18,765 nucleotides of DNA from an uncultured Oscillospiraceae bacterium (GCA_934597535.1 CAKTRT010000022.1:1-18765); one strand, 5' to 3'. Counted from the first letter of the stretch, positions 7,005 through 15,651 are shown. Notes: a model not told the origin generated them from the sequence alone. Made by a program: numbers and translations.

Positions 7005-8399
7005 TTACGCCTGCTCGAAGATGGTCTTCATGCACTTGTAGGTCATGTAGCAGTCGAGCTTGGCAACCGTTTCATACGGCGCGTGCATCGACAGCACCGG
7101 AACGCCCGCATCGAGCGTGTCGATGTTGCGCTGCGCCATGAACTTGGCGACCGTACCGCCGCCGCCGGCGTCGGTCTTGCCCATCTCGGCCATCTGCCAG
7201 AAGACGCCGTTGTCGTTCATCAGCTTGCGCACCTTGCCGACGACCTCGGCGCTCGCGTCGCTCGCGCCGCCCTTGCCGCCGGAGCCGGTGTACTTGCACA
7301 GCGCCACACCGTAGTTGACGAACGAGGAGTTGCGCTTGTCGTACACGTCGGCAAAGTTCGGATCATACGCCGCCGTCACGTCCGCGCTCAGGCAGAAGGA
7401 GTTGGCAAAGCAGTCGGTGAGCACCACGCCCTGCGTGCGGCACATATCACCCATGAACCACTCAAACGCCTGAGAGAGCATGCCGGATACGCCCTCGGAA
7501 CCGATCTCTTCCTTATCGGCGAAGATGCAGACGGCAGTCTTCTTGGGGGAAACAGCGTCGAAAATGCCCGCAAGTTCTGCATAGGCGCAGACGCGGTCGT
7601 CATGGCCGTAGGAAGCGATGAAGCTGCGGTCGAAGCCGATGTCGCGCGCCTTGCCGGCTGGCACGACCTCGATCTCGGCGGAGATGAGATCCTCCTCCGT
7701 CATGCCGTACTTCTCGTTGAGGTACTGCATAACGCCCAGCTTGAAGCGGTCGGAGCAGTCCTCATCTGCGATGGGACGGCCGCCGAGCAGCACGTTCAGG
7801 CTCTCGCTCGGAATCGCCTCGTTGAGGGGCTTTTTGCCCTGCTCGCGGCCAAGGTGCGGGAGAAGATCGTTGATGATGAACTGCGGGTCGCCTTCCTCGC
7901 CGCCGATGTGAACAGCAACGCTCTTGCCGTCGCGCAGCACGGCCACACCGTGCAGCTCGAGGGGAATGGTCACCCACTGATACTTGCGGATACCGCCGTA
8001 ATGATGGGTCTTGAAGTACGCCATCTCAGCCTCTTCATAGAGCGGGCGGGGCTTTAAGTCCAGACGCGGGGCGTCGGTATGCGCCGCGCCGATGTTCGCG
8101 CCGTGGCTCAAGTCCTCGCTGCCGATGACGGCGAGCATGATGCCCTTGCCGCGGTTGTTGAAGTAGACTTTGTCGCCCGCAGCAAGCCTCATGCCGGCTT
8201 CATAGGCCTTGAAGCCCTTCTTCTCCGCCAGCTCGATGCAGTACTCCACGCAAAGGCGCTCGGTCTTGCCGTGGTTGAGGAATTCCTTGTAATCCTCACA
8301 ATAGGCGTTCATCGCCTTTTCTTCCTCCGCGCTCAGACGGTCGTAGCCGTTCTTGGGAGCGTAGAGCAGCTTTTCCGCAAGCTTGTTCTTTTCACTCAT
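7005..8399 (-). CDS. M18 family zinc aminopeptidase
   Basis: This is a cytosolic dinuclear-metal aminopeptidase of family M18 (aspartyl/vacuolar aminopeptidase I type) that removes N-terminal residues from peptides. At 464 residues it has the normal length. Expected metal and catalytic residues are visible: His107 in GAAHTDAPRLDLKP, Asp267 in SYGHDDRV, Glu297-Glu298 in DKEEIGS, Asp340 in CLSADVT and His439 in SMHAPYE. No signal peptide is present. The ATG overlaps the stop of the upstream Sua5-CoaE gene by 4 bases. Its ribosome binding site AAGGAGG is part of the last codons of that gene, which suggests translational coupling. It is the last gene of the operon, before the terminator at 6961-6989. 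Exact substrate preference cannot be told from sequence. Confidence 0.95.
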   Translation of the reverse strand: MSEKNKLAEKLLYAPKNGYDRLSAEEEKAMNAYCEDYKEFLNHGKTERLCVEYCIELAEKKGFKAYEAGMRLAAGDKVYFNNRGKGIMLAVIGSEDLSHGANIGAAHTDAPRLDLKPRPLYEEAEMAYFKTHHYGGIRKYQWVTIPLELHGVAVLRDGKSVAVHIGGEEGDPQFIINDLLPHLGREQGKKPLNEAIPSESLNVLLGGRPIADEDCSDRFKLGVMQYLNEKYGMTEEDLISAEIEVVPAGKARDIGFDRSFIASYGHDDRVCAYAELAGIFDAVSPKKTAVCIFADKEEIGSEGVSGMLSQAFEWFMGDMCRTQGVVLTDCFANSFCLSADVTAAYDPNFADVYDKRNSSFVNYGVALCKYTGSGGKGGASDASAEVVGKVRKLMNDNGVFWQMAEMGKTDAGGGGTVAKFMAQRNIDTLDAGVPVLSMHAPYETVAKLDCYMTYKCMKTIFEQA

Positions 8400-10045
8400 C
8401 TCTCAGTTTCCTCCTTCAAAGTTTTGATGATGGTATGGATATAGACTTCTGCCGCATTCTCCGCCGCAGCGGCGGTGGGCAGATCGTTCACAAATTCGTA
8501 GTCGCAGCGCGCGCGGAAGTACTCTGCACTCTGCTGCGCGGCGACGCGCGACCTCGCATAGTCCTCCGTGATGCTGTCGCGCGCCATGATGCGCTTGACC
8601 CGCACCTCTTCAGGCGCCGTTACGGCGACGGTCGCGTCGCAGATCGCGCCAAGGCCGCACTCGATGAGCTTGATGGCGTCAAGCCCGATGAGCTGTTTAT
8701 CGCTCGCCGCCATGCGGCGGGCGCACTCGCGCGGAACGTGCGCGCGGACGATGGCGTCCAGCTCAGAGAGCTTTTCCTTGTCATGGAAGACGATCAGGCC
8801 AATGGCGTGCACGTCCACGCTGCCGTCCGCTCGGAAGATCGCGCCGCCGAATGCCTTTCGCAGCGCCGCGCGCAGACTTTCATCGCTCCCAAGCATTTCA
8901 TGGTAGACCCTGTCGCAATCGAGCACGCACGCGTCCTGTTTTTGGAGCGCGCGCAGAAGGCTCGTCTTTCCCGCACCCGTGCCGCCGGTGATGCCGATGA
9001 CGATCTTGCCGTCGTCCGCGTCCTCCACATGGAAGCCCGCGGCCTTTTTGAGGCGGTTGCCGATGGCAAGGCCAAGACCTTTACTGTCCGGACACTGTGC
9101 CCAGATCTCGCCCACATTCGTCTCGTCGAACGTCCGCAGCGCGTCGAAGACGTGCTGCGCCTGCGCGCGCTTATCGTCGCTCGCACCGAGGGGGTGGACG
9201 ATGTGCCCGTCGAAGAGCCGCGTGAACTCGTCAAAGCAGATGATGCCGGACTTCTCGCCCGCGTGTGTGAGCAGATAGCGCGCGCTCGCCTTCGCTCCGC
9301 CGGTGACGACCGTGACGGGGGCCTTGGGCGCGTAGTGGCGGTATTTCATGCCGGGGGCACGCGGTTTTTCGCCCTCTCCCATCTTCTGTGTCACGGCCTT
9401 GTCGACCGTCACCTCGCCCAGCGCATCGCGCAGGCTCTCGAGCGGCAGTCCGCCTGGGCGCAACAGCTGCGGCGGCGTGACCGTCAGGTCAATGATCGTC
9501 GACTCCACGCCCACCTGACAGGGGCCGCCGTCGACGATACCGTCGATCTTGCCCCACATGTCCTCGCGCACGTGCTCTGCCGTCGTGCAGCTCGGGCGGC
9601 CCGAGGTGTTCGCGCTCGGCGCGGCGACCGGCACGCCGGATGCTTCGATGATGGCGCGCGTGACCGCATGGTCGGGACATCTCATGCCGACGGTCTCGAG
9701 CCCGCCGGTCGTGCGCAGCGGCACGCAGGGCTTTTTCTTTAAGATCATCGTCAGTGGGCCGGGCCAGAAGCGCTCGGCCAGCTTGTAGGCCGCGTCCGGC
9801 ACATCCTCGCAGTAGCGCGTAAGCCAGCTTGCATCCGGAATGTGCAGGATGAGCGGGTTGTCCTGCGGGCGGCCCTTGGCCTCGAAAATGTGCAGCACGG
9901 CGGTCTCGTCCAGGCCGTCCGCGCCGAGGCCGTAGACCGTCTCCGTCGGGATGGCCAGAAGCCCGCCGCGGCGCAGAATGTCCGCCGCCTGCGCGATGCT
10001 CTCTTTATCCTCCACCGTGCGGAGGGTAAACCATTTTGTCTCCAA
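8396..10045 (-). CDS. Fusion: L-threonylcarbamoyladenylate synthase (Sua5/YrdC) + dephospho-CoA kinase (CoaE)
   Basis: This 549-residue protein joins two enzymes in one uninterrupted frame. Residues about 12-200 are a YrdC/Sua5 domain (PTETVYGLGADG, KGRPQDNPL at 57-65, SANTSG at 144-149, STIIDL at 182-187). It makes threonylcarbamoyl-AMP from threonine, bicarbonate and ATP for t6A37 tRNA modification. The linker PGMKYRHYAP (about 231-240) and the Sua5 C-terminal domain to about 340 follow. Residues about 347-545 are CoaE, which phosphorylates dephospho-CoA in the last step of CoA synthesis, with P-loop GGTGAGKT at 354-361 and ARDSITEDYARSR. The kinase half lacks the usual His-Pro pair and the P-L-L-x-E form (here IKLIE). 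The start is TTG at 10045 with only a weak purine-rich site (AGAAGAGAG); I see no better start. It lies 16 bases downstream of prfA. Confidence 0.9.
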   Translation of the reverse strand: METKWFTLRTVEDKESIAQAADILRRGGLLAIPTETVYGLGADGLDETAVLHIFEAKGRPQDNPLILHIPDASWLTRYCEDVPDAAYKLAERFWPGPLTMILKKKPCVPLRTTGGLETVGMRCPDHAVTRAIIEASGVPVAAPSANTSGRPSCTTAEHVREDMWGKIDGIVDGGPCQVGVESTIIDLTVTPPQLLRPGGLPLESLRDALGEVTVDKAVTQKMGEGEKPRAPGMKYRHYAPKAPVTVVTGGAKASARYLLTHAGEKSGIICFDEFTRLFDGHIVHPLGASDDKRAQAQHVFDALRTFDETNVGEIWAQCPDSKGLGLAIGNRLKKAAGFHVEDADDGKIVIGITGGTGAGKTSLLRALQKQDACVLDCDRVYHEMLGSDESLRAALRKAFGGAIFRADGSVDVHAIGLIVFHDKEKLSELDAIVRAHVPRECARRMAASDKQLIGLDAIKLIECGLGAICDATVAVTAPEEVRVKRIMARDSITEDYARSRVAAQQSAEYFRARCDYEFVNDLPTAAAAENAAEVYIHTIIKTLKEETER

Positions 10046-10061
10046 TGCTCTCTCTTCTTTC

Positions 10062-11132
10062 TTAAGCTTCGCTGCTCTCGCGCAGCTTTTCCGCCTGCTC
10101 CTGCATCGTCAGCGCGTCGATGATGGGGTCAAGGTCGCCGTTCATCACGGCGCTGATGTTGAAATTCTTGTTCTCGCCCGTCAGTCGATGATCCGTCACG
10201 CGGTTTTGCGGGAAATTATAGGTGCGGATGCGCTCGTTGCGCATGCCGCTGCCGACCTGCGCGCGGCGCTCGCTCGTGATCGCACCCTCCACGCGCTCGC
10301 GCTCAGCCTCGTAGAGCTTGCTTGCAAGCATCGCCATGCACTTTGCGCGGTTCTGGAGCTGCGAGCGCTCCTCCTGACACGAGACGACGATGCCCGTCGG
10401 CTTGTGGATGAGGCGCACGGCAGAGCTCGTCTTGTTGACGTGCTGTCCGCCCGCGCCGGAAGCGCGGTAGACCTGCATCTCGATGTCCTCGCTCCGGAGG
10501 TCGACGTCGACCTCCTCCATCTCCGGCAGCACCGCGACCGTCGCGGTCGAGGTGTGCACGCGCCCGCCGGATTCGGTCTCCGGCACACGCTGGACGCGGT
10601 GGACGCCGGATTCAAACTTGAAGCGCGAGTACGCGCCGTCGCCGCTGACGATGAAATCCGCTTCCTTTACGCCGCCAAGCTCCGTGTCGTTGTAGTTGAG
10701 CAGCTCCACGCGATAGCCCCGCTTTTCCGCGTACATCGCGTACATGCGGTAGAGATCGGCGGCGAACAGCGCGCTCTCCTCCCCGCCCACGCCGCCGCGA
10801 ATTTCGACGATGACGTTTTTGTCGTCGTTCGGGTCGCGCGGCAGGAGCAGGATCCGCAGCTCACCGAAAAGGCGCTCTTTTTCCGCTTTTGCAGCAGAAA
10901 GCTCCTCCTGTGCCATGTCGTGCAGCTCAGGATCGTTCGTCAGCTCCAGCGCCTGCGCGATATCTTCCTCGCACTTCAGGTACGCGCGGTAGGTCTCCAC
11001 CACGGCGGAGAGTTCCTTCTGCTCGCGCGTGAGCGCGCGCAGCTTCTTGGGGTCGGCGTAGATCTCCGGTACCTCCAGCAGCTCCCCGATCTCGTCATAG
11101 CGGCGCGCGAGCTGCTTCAGCTTTTCCCACAT
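10062..11132 (-). CDS. prfA: Peptide chain release factor 1
   Basis: RF1 reads UAA and UAG in the ribosomal A site and triggers peptide release. The 356-residue length matches the family. It shows the GGVGGEESALFAADLYRMY segment, HRVQRVPETES (the P-x-T codon-recognition tripeptide is PET, a form I recall from other Firmicute RF1 proteins), the GGQ motif in SGAGGQHVNKT, and CQEERSQLQNRAKCM, then RTYNFPQNRVTDHR. RF1 rather than RF2 is supported by P-x-T instead of SPF. The ATG overlaps the stop of the upstream flavodoxin-like gene by one base (TGATG), with GGAGG about 10 bases before it. The methyltransferase gene prmC, a frequent neighbour of prfA, is not adjacent on either side. Confidence 0.97.
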   Translation of the reverse strand: MWEKLKQLARRYDEIGELLEVPEIYADPKKLRALTREQKELSAVVETYRAYLKCEEDIAQALELTNDPELHDMAQEELSAAKAEKERLFGELRILLLPRDPNDDKNVIVEIRGGVGGEESALFAADLYRMYAMYAEKRGYRVELLNYNDTELGGVKEADFIVSGDGAYSRFKFESGVHRVQRVPETESGGRVHTSTATVAVLPEMEEVDVDLRSEDIEMQVYRASGAGGQHVNKTSSAVRLIHKPTGIVVSCQEERSQLQNRAKCMAMLASKLYEAERERVEGAITSERRAQVGSGMRNERIRTYNFPQNRVTDHRLTGENKNFNISAVMNGDLDPIIDALTMQEQAEKLRESSEA

Positions 11133-11629
11133 CAGGCCTTGTCCTCCGCAATAAAATCCGAGCAGGTCTTGATAAACTGATCGCGCCAGAAGTGATACCC
11201 GGCAGAGCCGGGGCGCAGCGAAACGTCCGCCACATGCGGCGTTTGCAGATAGAGATCCATCTGGCGGTAAACATCCTTATAAAGCTCCTCGCTCTTGTGG
11301 GTGATGACATAGGCGACGTTCTGCATCTCGAAGCCGCGGCGCTTCAAAAGCCCGCGGATAATGCTCGAGCAGCGCCCCGCCCACACGGGCGTTCCGAGGA
11401 TCACGAGCTTGTACTCCGACAGCGGGCGCGAGCATTTGGGCCGCGAAACAGGGCGCGTGCGCTTATGCATCGCGTCAAAGCCGCTGCGCAGGAAGCCAAA
11501 CGCGCCGCTGCGGTCCACCTTGTCGTGGATCTCGAGGCACTCACAGTCAAGCGCCGCTGCGATCTCTTCCATCGCCTGCTTTGTGTTTCCCGTACGGGAA
11601 TAGTAAATGCAGACCACCTTGTTGTTCAT
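11132..11629 (-). CDS. Flavodoxin-like protein
   Basis: This is a 165-residue cytosolic protein with a flavodoxin-fold start: a beta strand KVVCIYY followed by SRTGNT (residues about 10-16), the FMN-phosphate loop of flavodoxins. ILGTPVWAGRCSSIIRGLL at about 77-95 fits the second FMN loop with an aromatic residue. The family transfers electrons between redox enzymes. The partner here is unknown, and no ferredoxin reductase or obvious redox partner is next to it. The ATG at 11629 is 2 bases after the stop of the YdcF-like gene. Its Shine-Dalgarno GGAGGT is formed by the last two Gly codons of that gene, so the two are probably translationally coupled. It overlaps prfA by one base. The fold call is good, the role unknown. 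Confidence 0.82.
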   Translation of the reverse strand: MNNKVVCIYYSRTGNTKQAMEEIAAALDCECLEIHDKVDRSGAFGFLRSGFDAMHKRTRPVSRPKCSRPLSEYKLVILGTPVWAGRCSSIIRGLLKRRGFEMQNVAYVITHKSEELYKDVYRQMDLYLQTPHVADVSLRPGSAGYHFWRDQFIKTCSDFIAEDKA

Positions 11630-11631
11630 GC

Positions 11632-12387
11632 TTAACCTCCGTTCAGCAGGAGCCAGCCGAGGGCAAAGGCTTCCCGCACATAGTAGTTGAGCTGTAATCC
11701 GTCATAGTACGCGGTGCGCGGCAGCGTCGCCGCCACACCGCAGGCCCACGGCACGCCGGCGATCCGTCCGGCGCGGTAAATATGATAGTCATTTGTCACA
11801 TAGGCAAACGTACCCGTTGTATCAAGGCCGTTTTCTGCCATGACCGCATAACTGAAATCAAAGTTCTCCCGCGTGCTGGCGGACTTGTCCTCGCGGTAGA
11901 TGCGGCTTGCATCCACGCCGTGGGCGATGAGCCAGCCGGCCATGCAGTCGGCTTCGCTGATGTCCTCTCCCGGCCCCTGACCGCCTGAGCAGATGATTGG
12001 GATGTCCGGCTTGTCCGCGATGAAATCGAGCGCCGCCTGCAATCTCGATGTGAGCATCAGCGACGGCTCGGTCCCGTTCACGCCCGCGCCAAGGATGATG
12101 ACGCACTGCGCATTTTCCGCCTCCGGGTCGGTGTGCGCATCACGGATGACGAGCGCTTCAAGCCACGCAAATGCGAATGCGCCGGCGCACACGAGCGCCA
12201 GCAGCGCGCGCCGCGCCCATCGCGCCCACGCTCTGTCCACTCGATCGAGCACAGCGAACACGATCAGGAGCGCGGCAAGGCACCAGAACAGCAGTCCCGC
12301 AAAGCGCACGCCCGGAATGCCGCGGCAAACCGTGCCAAGCACAGCGCAGACCGCCGCAAGCGTCCACAGCGTTTTCTGCCGTTTCAT
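11632..12387 (-). CDS. YdcF/DUF218 family membrane protein
   Basis: This is a 251-residue protein with three likely N-terminal membrane helices (about 5-22, 28-47 and 59-80) and a soluble DUF218 (SanA/ElyC/YdcF-like) domain from about 93 to the end. Family landmarks are IILGAGVNG, a downstream Arg in MLTSRLQAAL, CSGGQGPGEDISEADCM, LIAHGVDASRIYREDKSASTREN, and VTNDYHIYRA. Members are linked to envelope integrity and peptidoglycan precursor metabolism (ElyC, SanA), but the reaction is not settled. The position next to ddl, murF and the ABC-F gene would suit an envelope role; this is inference. A longer frame reaches 12426, but AAGGAGAGG 6 bases before the ATG at 12387 supports the shorter product. 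The gene starts 16 bases after the ABC-F stop. Confidence 0.87.
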   Translation of the reverse strand: MKRQKTLWTLAAVCAVLGTVCRGIPGVRFAGLLFWCLAALLIVFAVLDRVDRAWARWARRALLALVCAGAFAFAWLEALVIRDAHTDPEAENAQCVIILGAGVNGTEPSLMLTSRLQAALDFIADKPDIPIICSGGQGPGEDISEADCMAGWLIAHGVDASRIYREDKSASTRENFDFSYAVMAENGLDTTGTFAYVTNDYHIYRAGRIAGVPWACGVAATLPRTAYYDGLQLNYYVREAFALGWLLLNGG

Positions 12388-12403
12388 CGCGCACCTCTCC
12401 TTC

Positions 12404-14305
12404 TCATTCGCCCGCCTGCTCGGCAAGCGTTTCCCACTTTTCCATCAGCGAGCCAAGCGCTTCCTCAGCCGCTTCCTTTTCCTTGTATATCTCGCTATAG
12501 CGCTCGTAGTCGCTGCCGGCGGCCTCGAGCGCCGCTTCCAGCTCCGCCATGCGTGTCTCCTGCGCGGCGATCTCCTTTTCGCAGACTGTCAGCTGCCGCC
12601 GCGCCTGCTGGGCCGAGCGGTTCGGCTTCGGTTTTTCTGTAATTGTCTTTTCCTTTACAGACTTTGGCGTGTGGTCGATCTTGTTCTGCGCCTCCAGCGC
12701 CTTGACCTGCCGGTAGCGGGCAAAGCCCATCGGGTAGTCGGTGATGACGCCGCCCTCCAGCTCCCACACGCGCGTAGCAAAGCGGTTGATGAAATAGCGG
12801 TCGTGACTGACGAACAGGAGCGTGCCGTCGTAGCTCTCCACCGCCTCCTCGATCCACTCGCGGGATGCGATATCGAGGTGGTTCGTCGGCTCATCGAGAA
12901 TGAGAAGGTTCACTTCCTCATCCATCAGCATGCAGAGCTTCAGGCGCGAAAGCTCGCCGCCCGAGAGGACGCTGACGCTCTTGAACACATCCTCGCCCGT
13001 GAAGTGGAACGCGGCCAGGCGGTCTCGCGCGCTCTGCGGCGTGATGTTTCGCTTGGAGTAGAGCATCGTATCGACTAAATTCCGCTCCGGTACATCGAAT
13101 TCGACGATCTGCGGCAGATACGCGATGCGCACCGACGGGCCAAACTTGATCCTGCCCTCGTCGGGGTAATCCTCCTCCATCAGCAGCTTGATGAGCGTCG
13201 ATTTGCCCGTGCCGTTGTCGCCGATGAGCGCGATACGCTCGCCGCCGCGCACCTGCAAGTCCACATCGTGAAACAGCACGCGGCCGCCAAAGCTTTTTTT
13301 GAGCTTTTTGAGCGTGAACACCTCGTCGCCGTAGAACTCCTGCGACTTGAACTGCGCGCTCAGTGCCCGTTCCTTCGTCGGCTTGTCCGTCGTGCGCATA
13401 CGCTCGATGCGCTTTTCCATCGACAGCGCGCGGCGGTACGTCTTGTCCATGCCCTTGAAGGCGAACATGCGCAGCTGCTCGGCGCTCCTTTCAAGCTGGG
13501 CGATCTTGGCCTGCTCCTTCTCGTATTGGCGCATCTTTTCCAAATAGCGGCGCTCTTTTTCTACCGCGTAGAAGCTGTAATTGCCGCTGTAAAACTCCGC
13601 CTTGCCGTCGAGCACCTCAATGACGCGCGTGATGGTACGGTCCAAAAAGTAGCGGTCATGCGAGATCACGACGACCGTGCCCTTGAAGGTGGAAAGGTAC
13701 TGCTCCAGCCATTCGATGGCGTGCAGGTCCAGGTGGTTCGTCGGCTCGTCGAGAAGTAAAATATCCGTATCCTCTAAAATAAGGCGGCCGAGGTTCACGC
13801 GCGTCTTTTCGCCGCCCGAGAGCGTGTCGAACAGGCGCTCGCGCATCTCCGGCGGGATGGAAAGGCCGTTGGCGACCTTGTTGATGGGCGTCTCGGTGTC
13901 GTAGCCGCCGAGACCCTCGAACTTGGCCGAAAGCTCGCCGTAGCGGCGCAGCGTCTCCTCGCTCTCGTCGCCGCTTGCCATCTGCTGGGAGAGGGCGTTC
14001 ATCTCGTCCTCCATCCTCTGCATGCGCGAAAACGCACTCTTGAGCACGTCTTCGACCGTGTAGCCCTCGGGATACACGGGGATCTGCGAGATCAGGCCGA
14101 GCCTGCGGCCCGAGGCGATGCTCACCTCGCCCGCGTCGTAGTCGAGCTCACCCGTCAGGATGCGGAAGAGCGTCGTCTTGCCCGCGCCGTTCTTGCCGAG
14201 AAGGCCCACGCGCTCGCCCGTGTCGATCTGAAAGGTGATGCCGTTCAATATTTTCTTTTCGAGGTCAAAGGACTTCGTAAGTCCCGTAACGCTGATGTCG
14301 ATCAT
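12404..14305 (-). CDS. ABC-F family ATPase (ribosome-associated, YdiF/Uup type)
   Basis: This 633-residue soluble protein has two ABC ATPase domains in tandem and no membrane segment, as in ABC-F factors that act at the ribosomal E site to relieve stalled translation. Domain 1 has Walker A GKNGAGKT (37-44), LSGGEKTR (162-169) and DEPTNHLD (186-193). Domain 2 has GDNGTGKS (362-369), LSGGELSR (447-454) and DEPTNHLD (471-478). Both catalytic dyads end in SHDRYF. The charged helical linker between domains (about 235-330) is the P-site tRNA interaction motif. The last 70 residues are a Glu/Ala-rich coiled coil like that of Uup. The linker is of housekeeping length, so an antibiotic-resistance ABC-F is less likely. 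The ATG overlaps the murF stop by 4 bases. Confidence 0.94.
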   Translation of the reverse strand: MIDISVTGLTKSFDLEKKILNGITFQIDTGERVGLLGKNGAGKTTLFRILTGELDYDAGEVSIASGRRLGLISQIPVYPEGYTVEDVLKSAFSRMQRMEDEMNALSQQMASGDESEETLRRYGELSAKFEGLGGYDTETPINKVANGLSIPPEMRERLFDTLSGGEKTRVNLGRLILEDTDILLLDEPTNHLDLHAIEWLEQYLSTFKGTVVVISHDRYFLDRTITRVIEVLDGKAEFYSGNYSFYAVEKERRYLEKMRQYEKEQAKIAQLERSAEQLRMFAFKGMDKTYRRALSMEKRIERMRTTDKPTKERALSAQFKSQEFYGDEVFTLKKLKKSFGGRVLFHDVDLQVRGGERIALIGDNGTGKSTLIKLLMEEDYPDEGRIKFGPSVRIAYLPQIVEFDVPERNLVDTMLYSKRNITPQSARDRLAAFHFTGEDVFKSVSVLSGGELSRLKLCMLMDEEVNLLILDEPTNHLDIASREWIEEAVESYDGTLLFVSHDRYFINRFATRVWELEGGVITDYPMGFARYRQVKALEAQNKIDHTPKSVKEKTITEKPKPNRSAQQARRQLTVCEKEIAAQETRMAELEAALEAAGSDYERYSEIYKEKEAAEEALGSLMEKWETLAEQAGE

Positions 14306-15651
14306 GCTTTGGTCAGTTCCTCTACGATTTTCTCAAAGTGCAGGGAGTGCGAGGCCTTGACGAGCATCGCCGTCTCCGCCGTGAACGCCGCCTTGACGGC
14401 GTCCATCGCCTCGTCCACGCTCCCGAACCACTGCGCAGAGGGGTTCCCTTCTGTAAAGTATTTTGCCCGTGCACCGATTGCGATGACGGTGTCGATGCTG
14501 AGTTCCTTTGTAAGCTCGCCGATTTCCCTGTGCGCGCGCTCGGTGAGTTCGCCGAGCTCTGCCATGTCGCCGATGACGGCGGCCTTTTTGCCGCCGCTCG
14601 CGCCCAGCACGCGCAGCGATGCCGCCATCGACTGCGGCCCCGCGTTGTAGCAGTCATCGAGCAGGCGGCGGTTTTCCGGCAGCGTGATGACGTGCATGCG
14701 CGAGCCAGCAGGCTCGTAGGCCGCGACGCCGCGCTCGATCTCGTCCTTCGTCTCGCCAAGGTACTCGCCGATGGCCGCGGCCATCGCCGCGGAGTAGACC
14801 ATGTGCTTCCCCGGCGCGGGGATCGTGAGCGCGTAGCGCTCCTTTGCCGTCGTCACGACGCAGCGAATGCCGTCGATGCCGAGGTCTTCGACCTCGCTGA
14901 CGCGGACATCGCAGTGCTCCGACAGACCGCAGCGCAGAATGGTCTGCGGCAGCGAGACGGTATTGAGCAGCTCGTCGTCGCCGTTTAATACCGCGAGGCC
15001 GCCTTTCTTGAGGTTTTCAAAGATCTCGCACTTGGCCTTCAGGATGTTCTCGCGCGAGCCGAGATATTCAATGTGCATGTCGCCGACGTTCGTGATGACG
15101 GCGATGTCTGGCTTCACCATCTCGCCGAGGTAGCGGATCTGCCCCGCGCGGTCCATGCCCGTTTCGATCACTGCCGCCTGATGCGCGCGGGAGAGTCCCA
15201 GCAGCGTCTGCGGCGTGCCGATCTCATTATTATAGTTGGCCGCGGTCTTGAGCGTACAAAACTTCGTGCCCAGCACCGAGGCGATCATTTCCTTTGTCGT
15301 CGTCTTACCGACGCTGCCCGTCACCTGCACAACGGGGATCGCAAACTGCACGCGGTACCATGCGGCCAGATCCTTGAGGGCAAGCAGCGTGTCGGGCACC
15401 TTGATGTAAAATTTCCCGGGAAGCAGCGTTTCCGGCACGCGCGCGCAAAGGCAGCCCTCCGCGCCCGCGGAAAGTGCCTTTTCGATATAGTCATGCCCGT
15501 CGAAACGCTCGCCGGCGAGCGGCAGGAAAACTTCGCCCGATTTGACGGTGCGGCTGTCGGTGTTCACGCCGAGGATCTTCGCCGTCTCCTCGCCCTGCAG
15601 CAGCTCACCGTGCACTGCCGCGATCAGCTGCTTTACCGTGATGGTCTCCAT
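14302..15651 (-). CDS. murF: UDP-N-acetylmuramoyl-tripeptide--D-alanyl-D-alanine ligase MurF
   Basis: MurF adds the D-Ala-D-Ala dipeptide to the UDP-MurNAc-tripeptide in the cytoplasm, using ATP. It is the last cytosolic step of the peptide stem. The 449-residue protein is of normal length. It has the N-terminal substrate domain with TDSRTVKSGEVFLPLAGERFDGHDY (about 31-55), the ATP loop VTGSVGKTTTKEM (about 110-122), NYNNEIGTP (139-147), ITNVGDMHIEYLGS and, in the C-terminal domain, DCYNAGPQSM. It directly uses the product of ddl, whose TAA stop abuts the murF ATG with no base between. AGAGGG lies within the last ddl codons. It overlaps the ABC-F gene by 4 bases. Identification is secure. Confidence 0.97.
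   Translation of the reverse strand: METITVKQLIAAVHGELLQGEETAKILGVNTDSRTVKSGEVFLPLAGERFDGHDYIEKALSAGAEGCLCARVPETLLPGKFYIKVPDTLLALKDLAAWYRVQFAIPVVQVTGSVGKTTTKEMIASVLGTKFCTLKTAANYNNEIGTPQTLLGLSRAHQAAVIETGMDRAGQIRYLGEMVKPDIAVITNVGDMHIEYLGSRENILKAKCEIFENLKKGGLAVLNGDDELLNTVSLPQTILRCGLSEHCDVRVSEVEDLGIDGIRCVVTTAKERYALTIPAPGKHMVYSAAMAAAIGEYLGETKDEIERGVAAYEPAGSRMHVITLPENRRLLDDCYNAGPQSMAASLRVLGASGGKKAAVIGDMAELGELTERAHREIGELTKELSIDTVIAIGARAKYFTEGNPSAQWFGSVDEAMDAVKAAFTAETAMLVKASHSLHFEKIVEELTKA

Noticed and set aside
7083..11180. Plus-strand open frames of 324, 435 and 409 codons opposite the aminopeptidase, fusion and prfA genes
   Set aside because: They are antisense to genes with full catalytic motifs, rich in Arg/His/Val/Ala, and without starts or ribosome binding sites of quality. 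They are shadows.
11993..13078. Plus-strand 361-codon frame opposite the YdcF and ABC-F genes
   Set aside because: It spans the junction of two well-supported minus-strand genes, its composition is Arg/Ala/Ser-rich, and it has no domain features.
12404..14305. ABC-F gene as an antibiotic resistance determinant
   Set aside because: The interdomain linker is of ordinary length and the C-terminal coiled coil is Uup/YdiF-like. The gene sits in a housekeeping operon with no sign of transfer.
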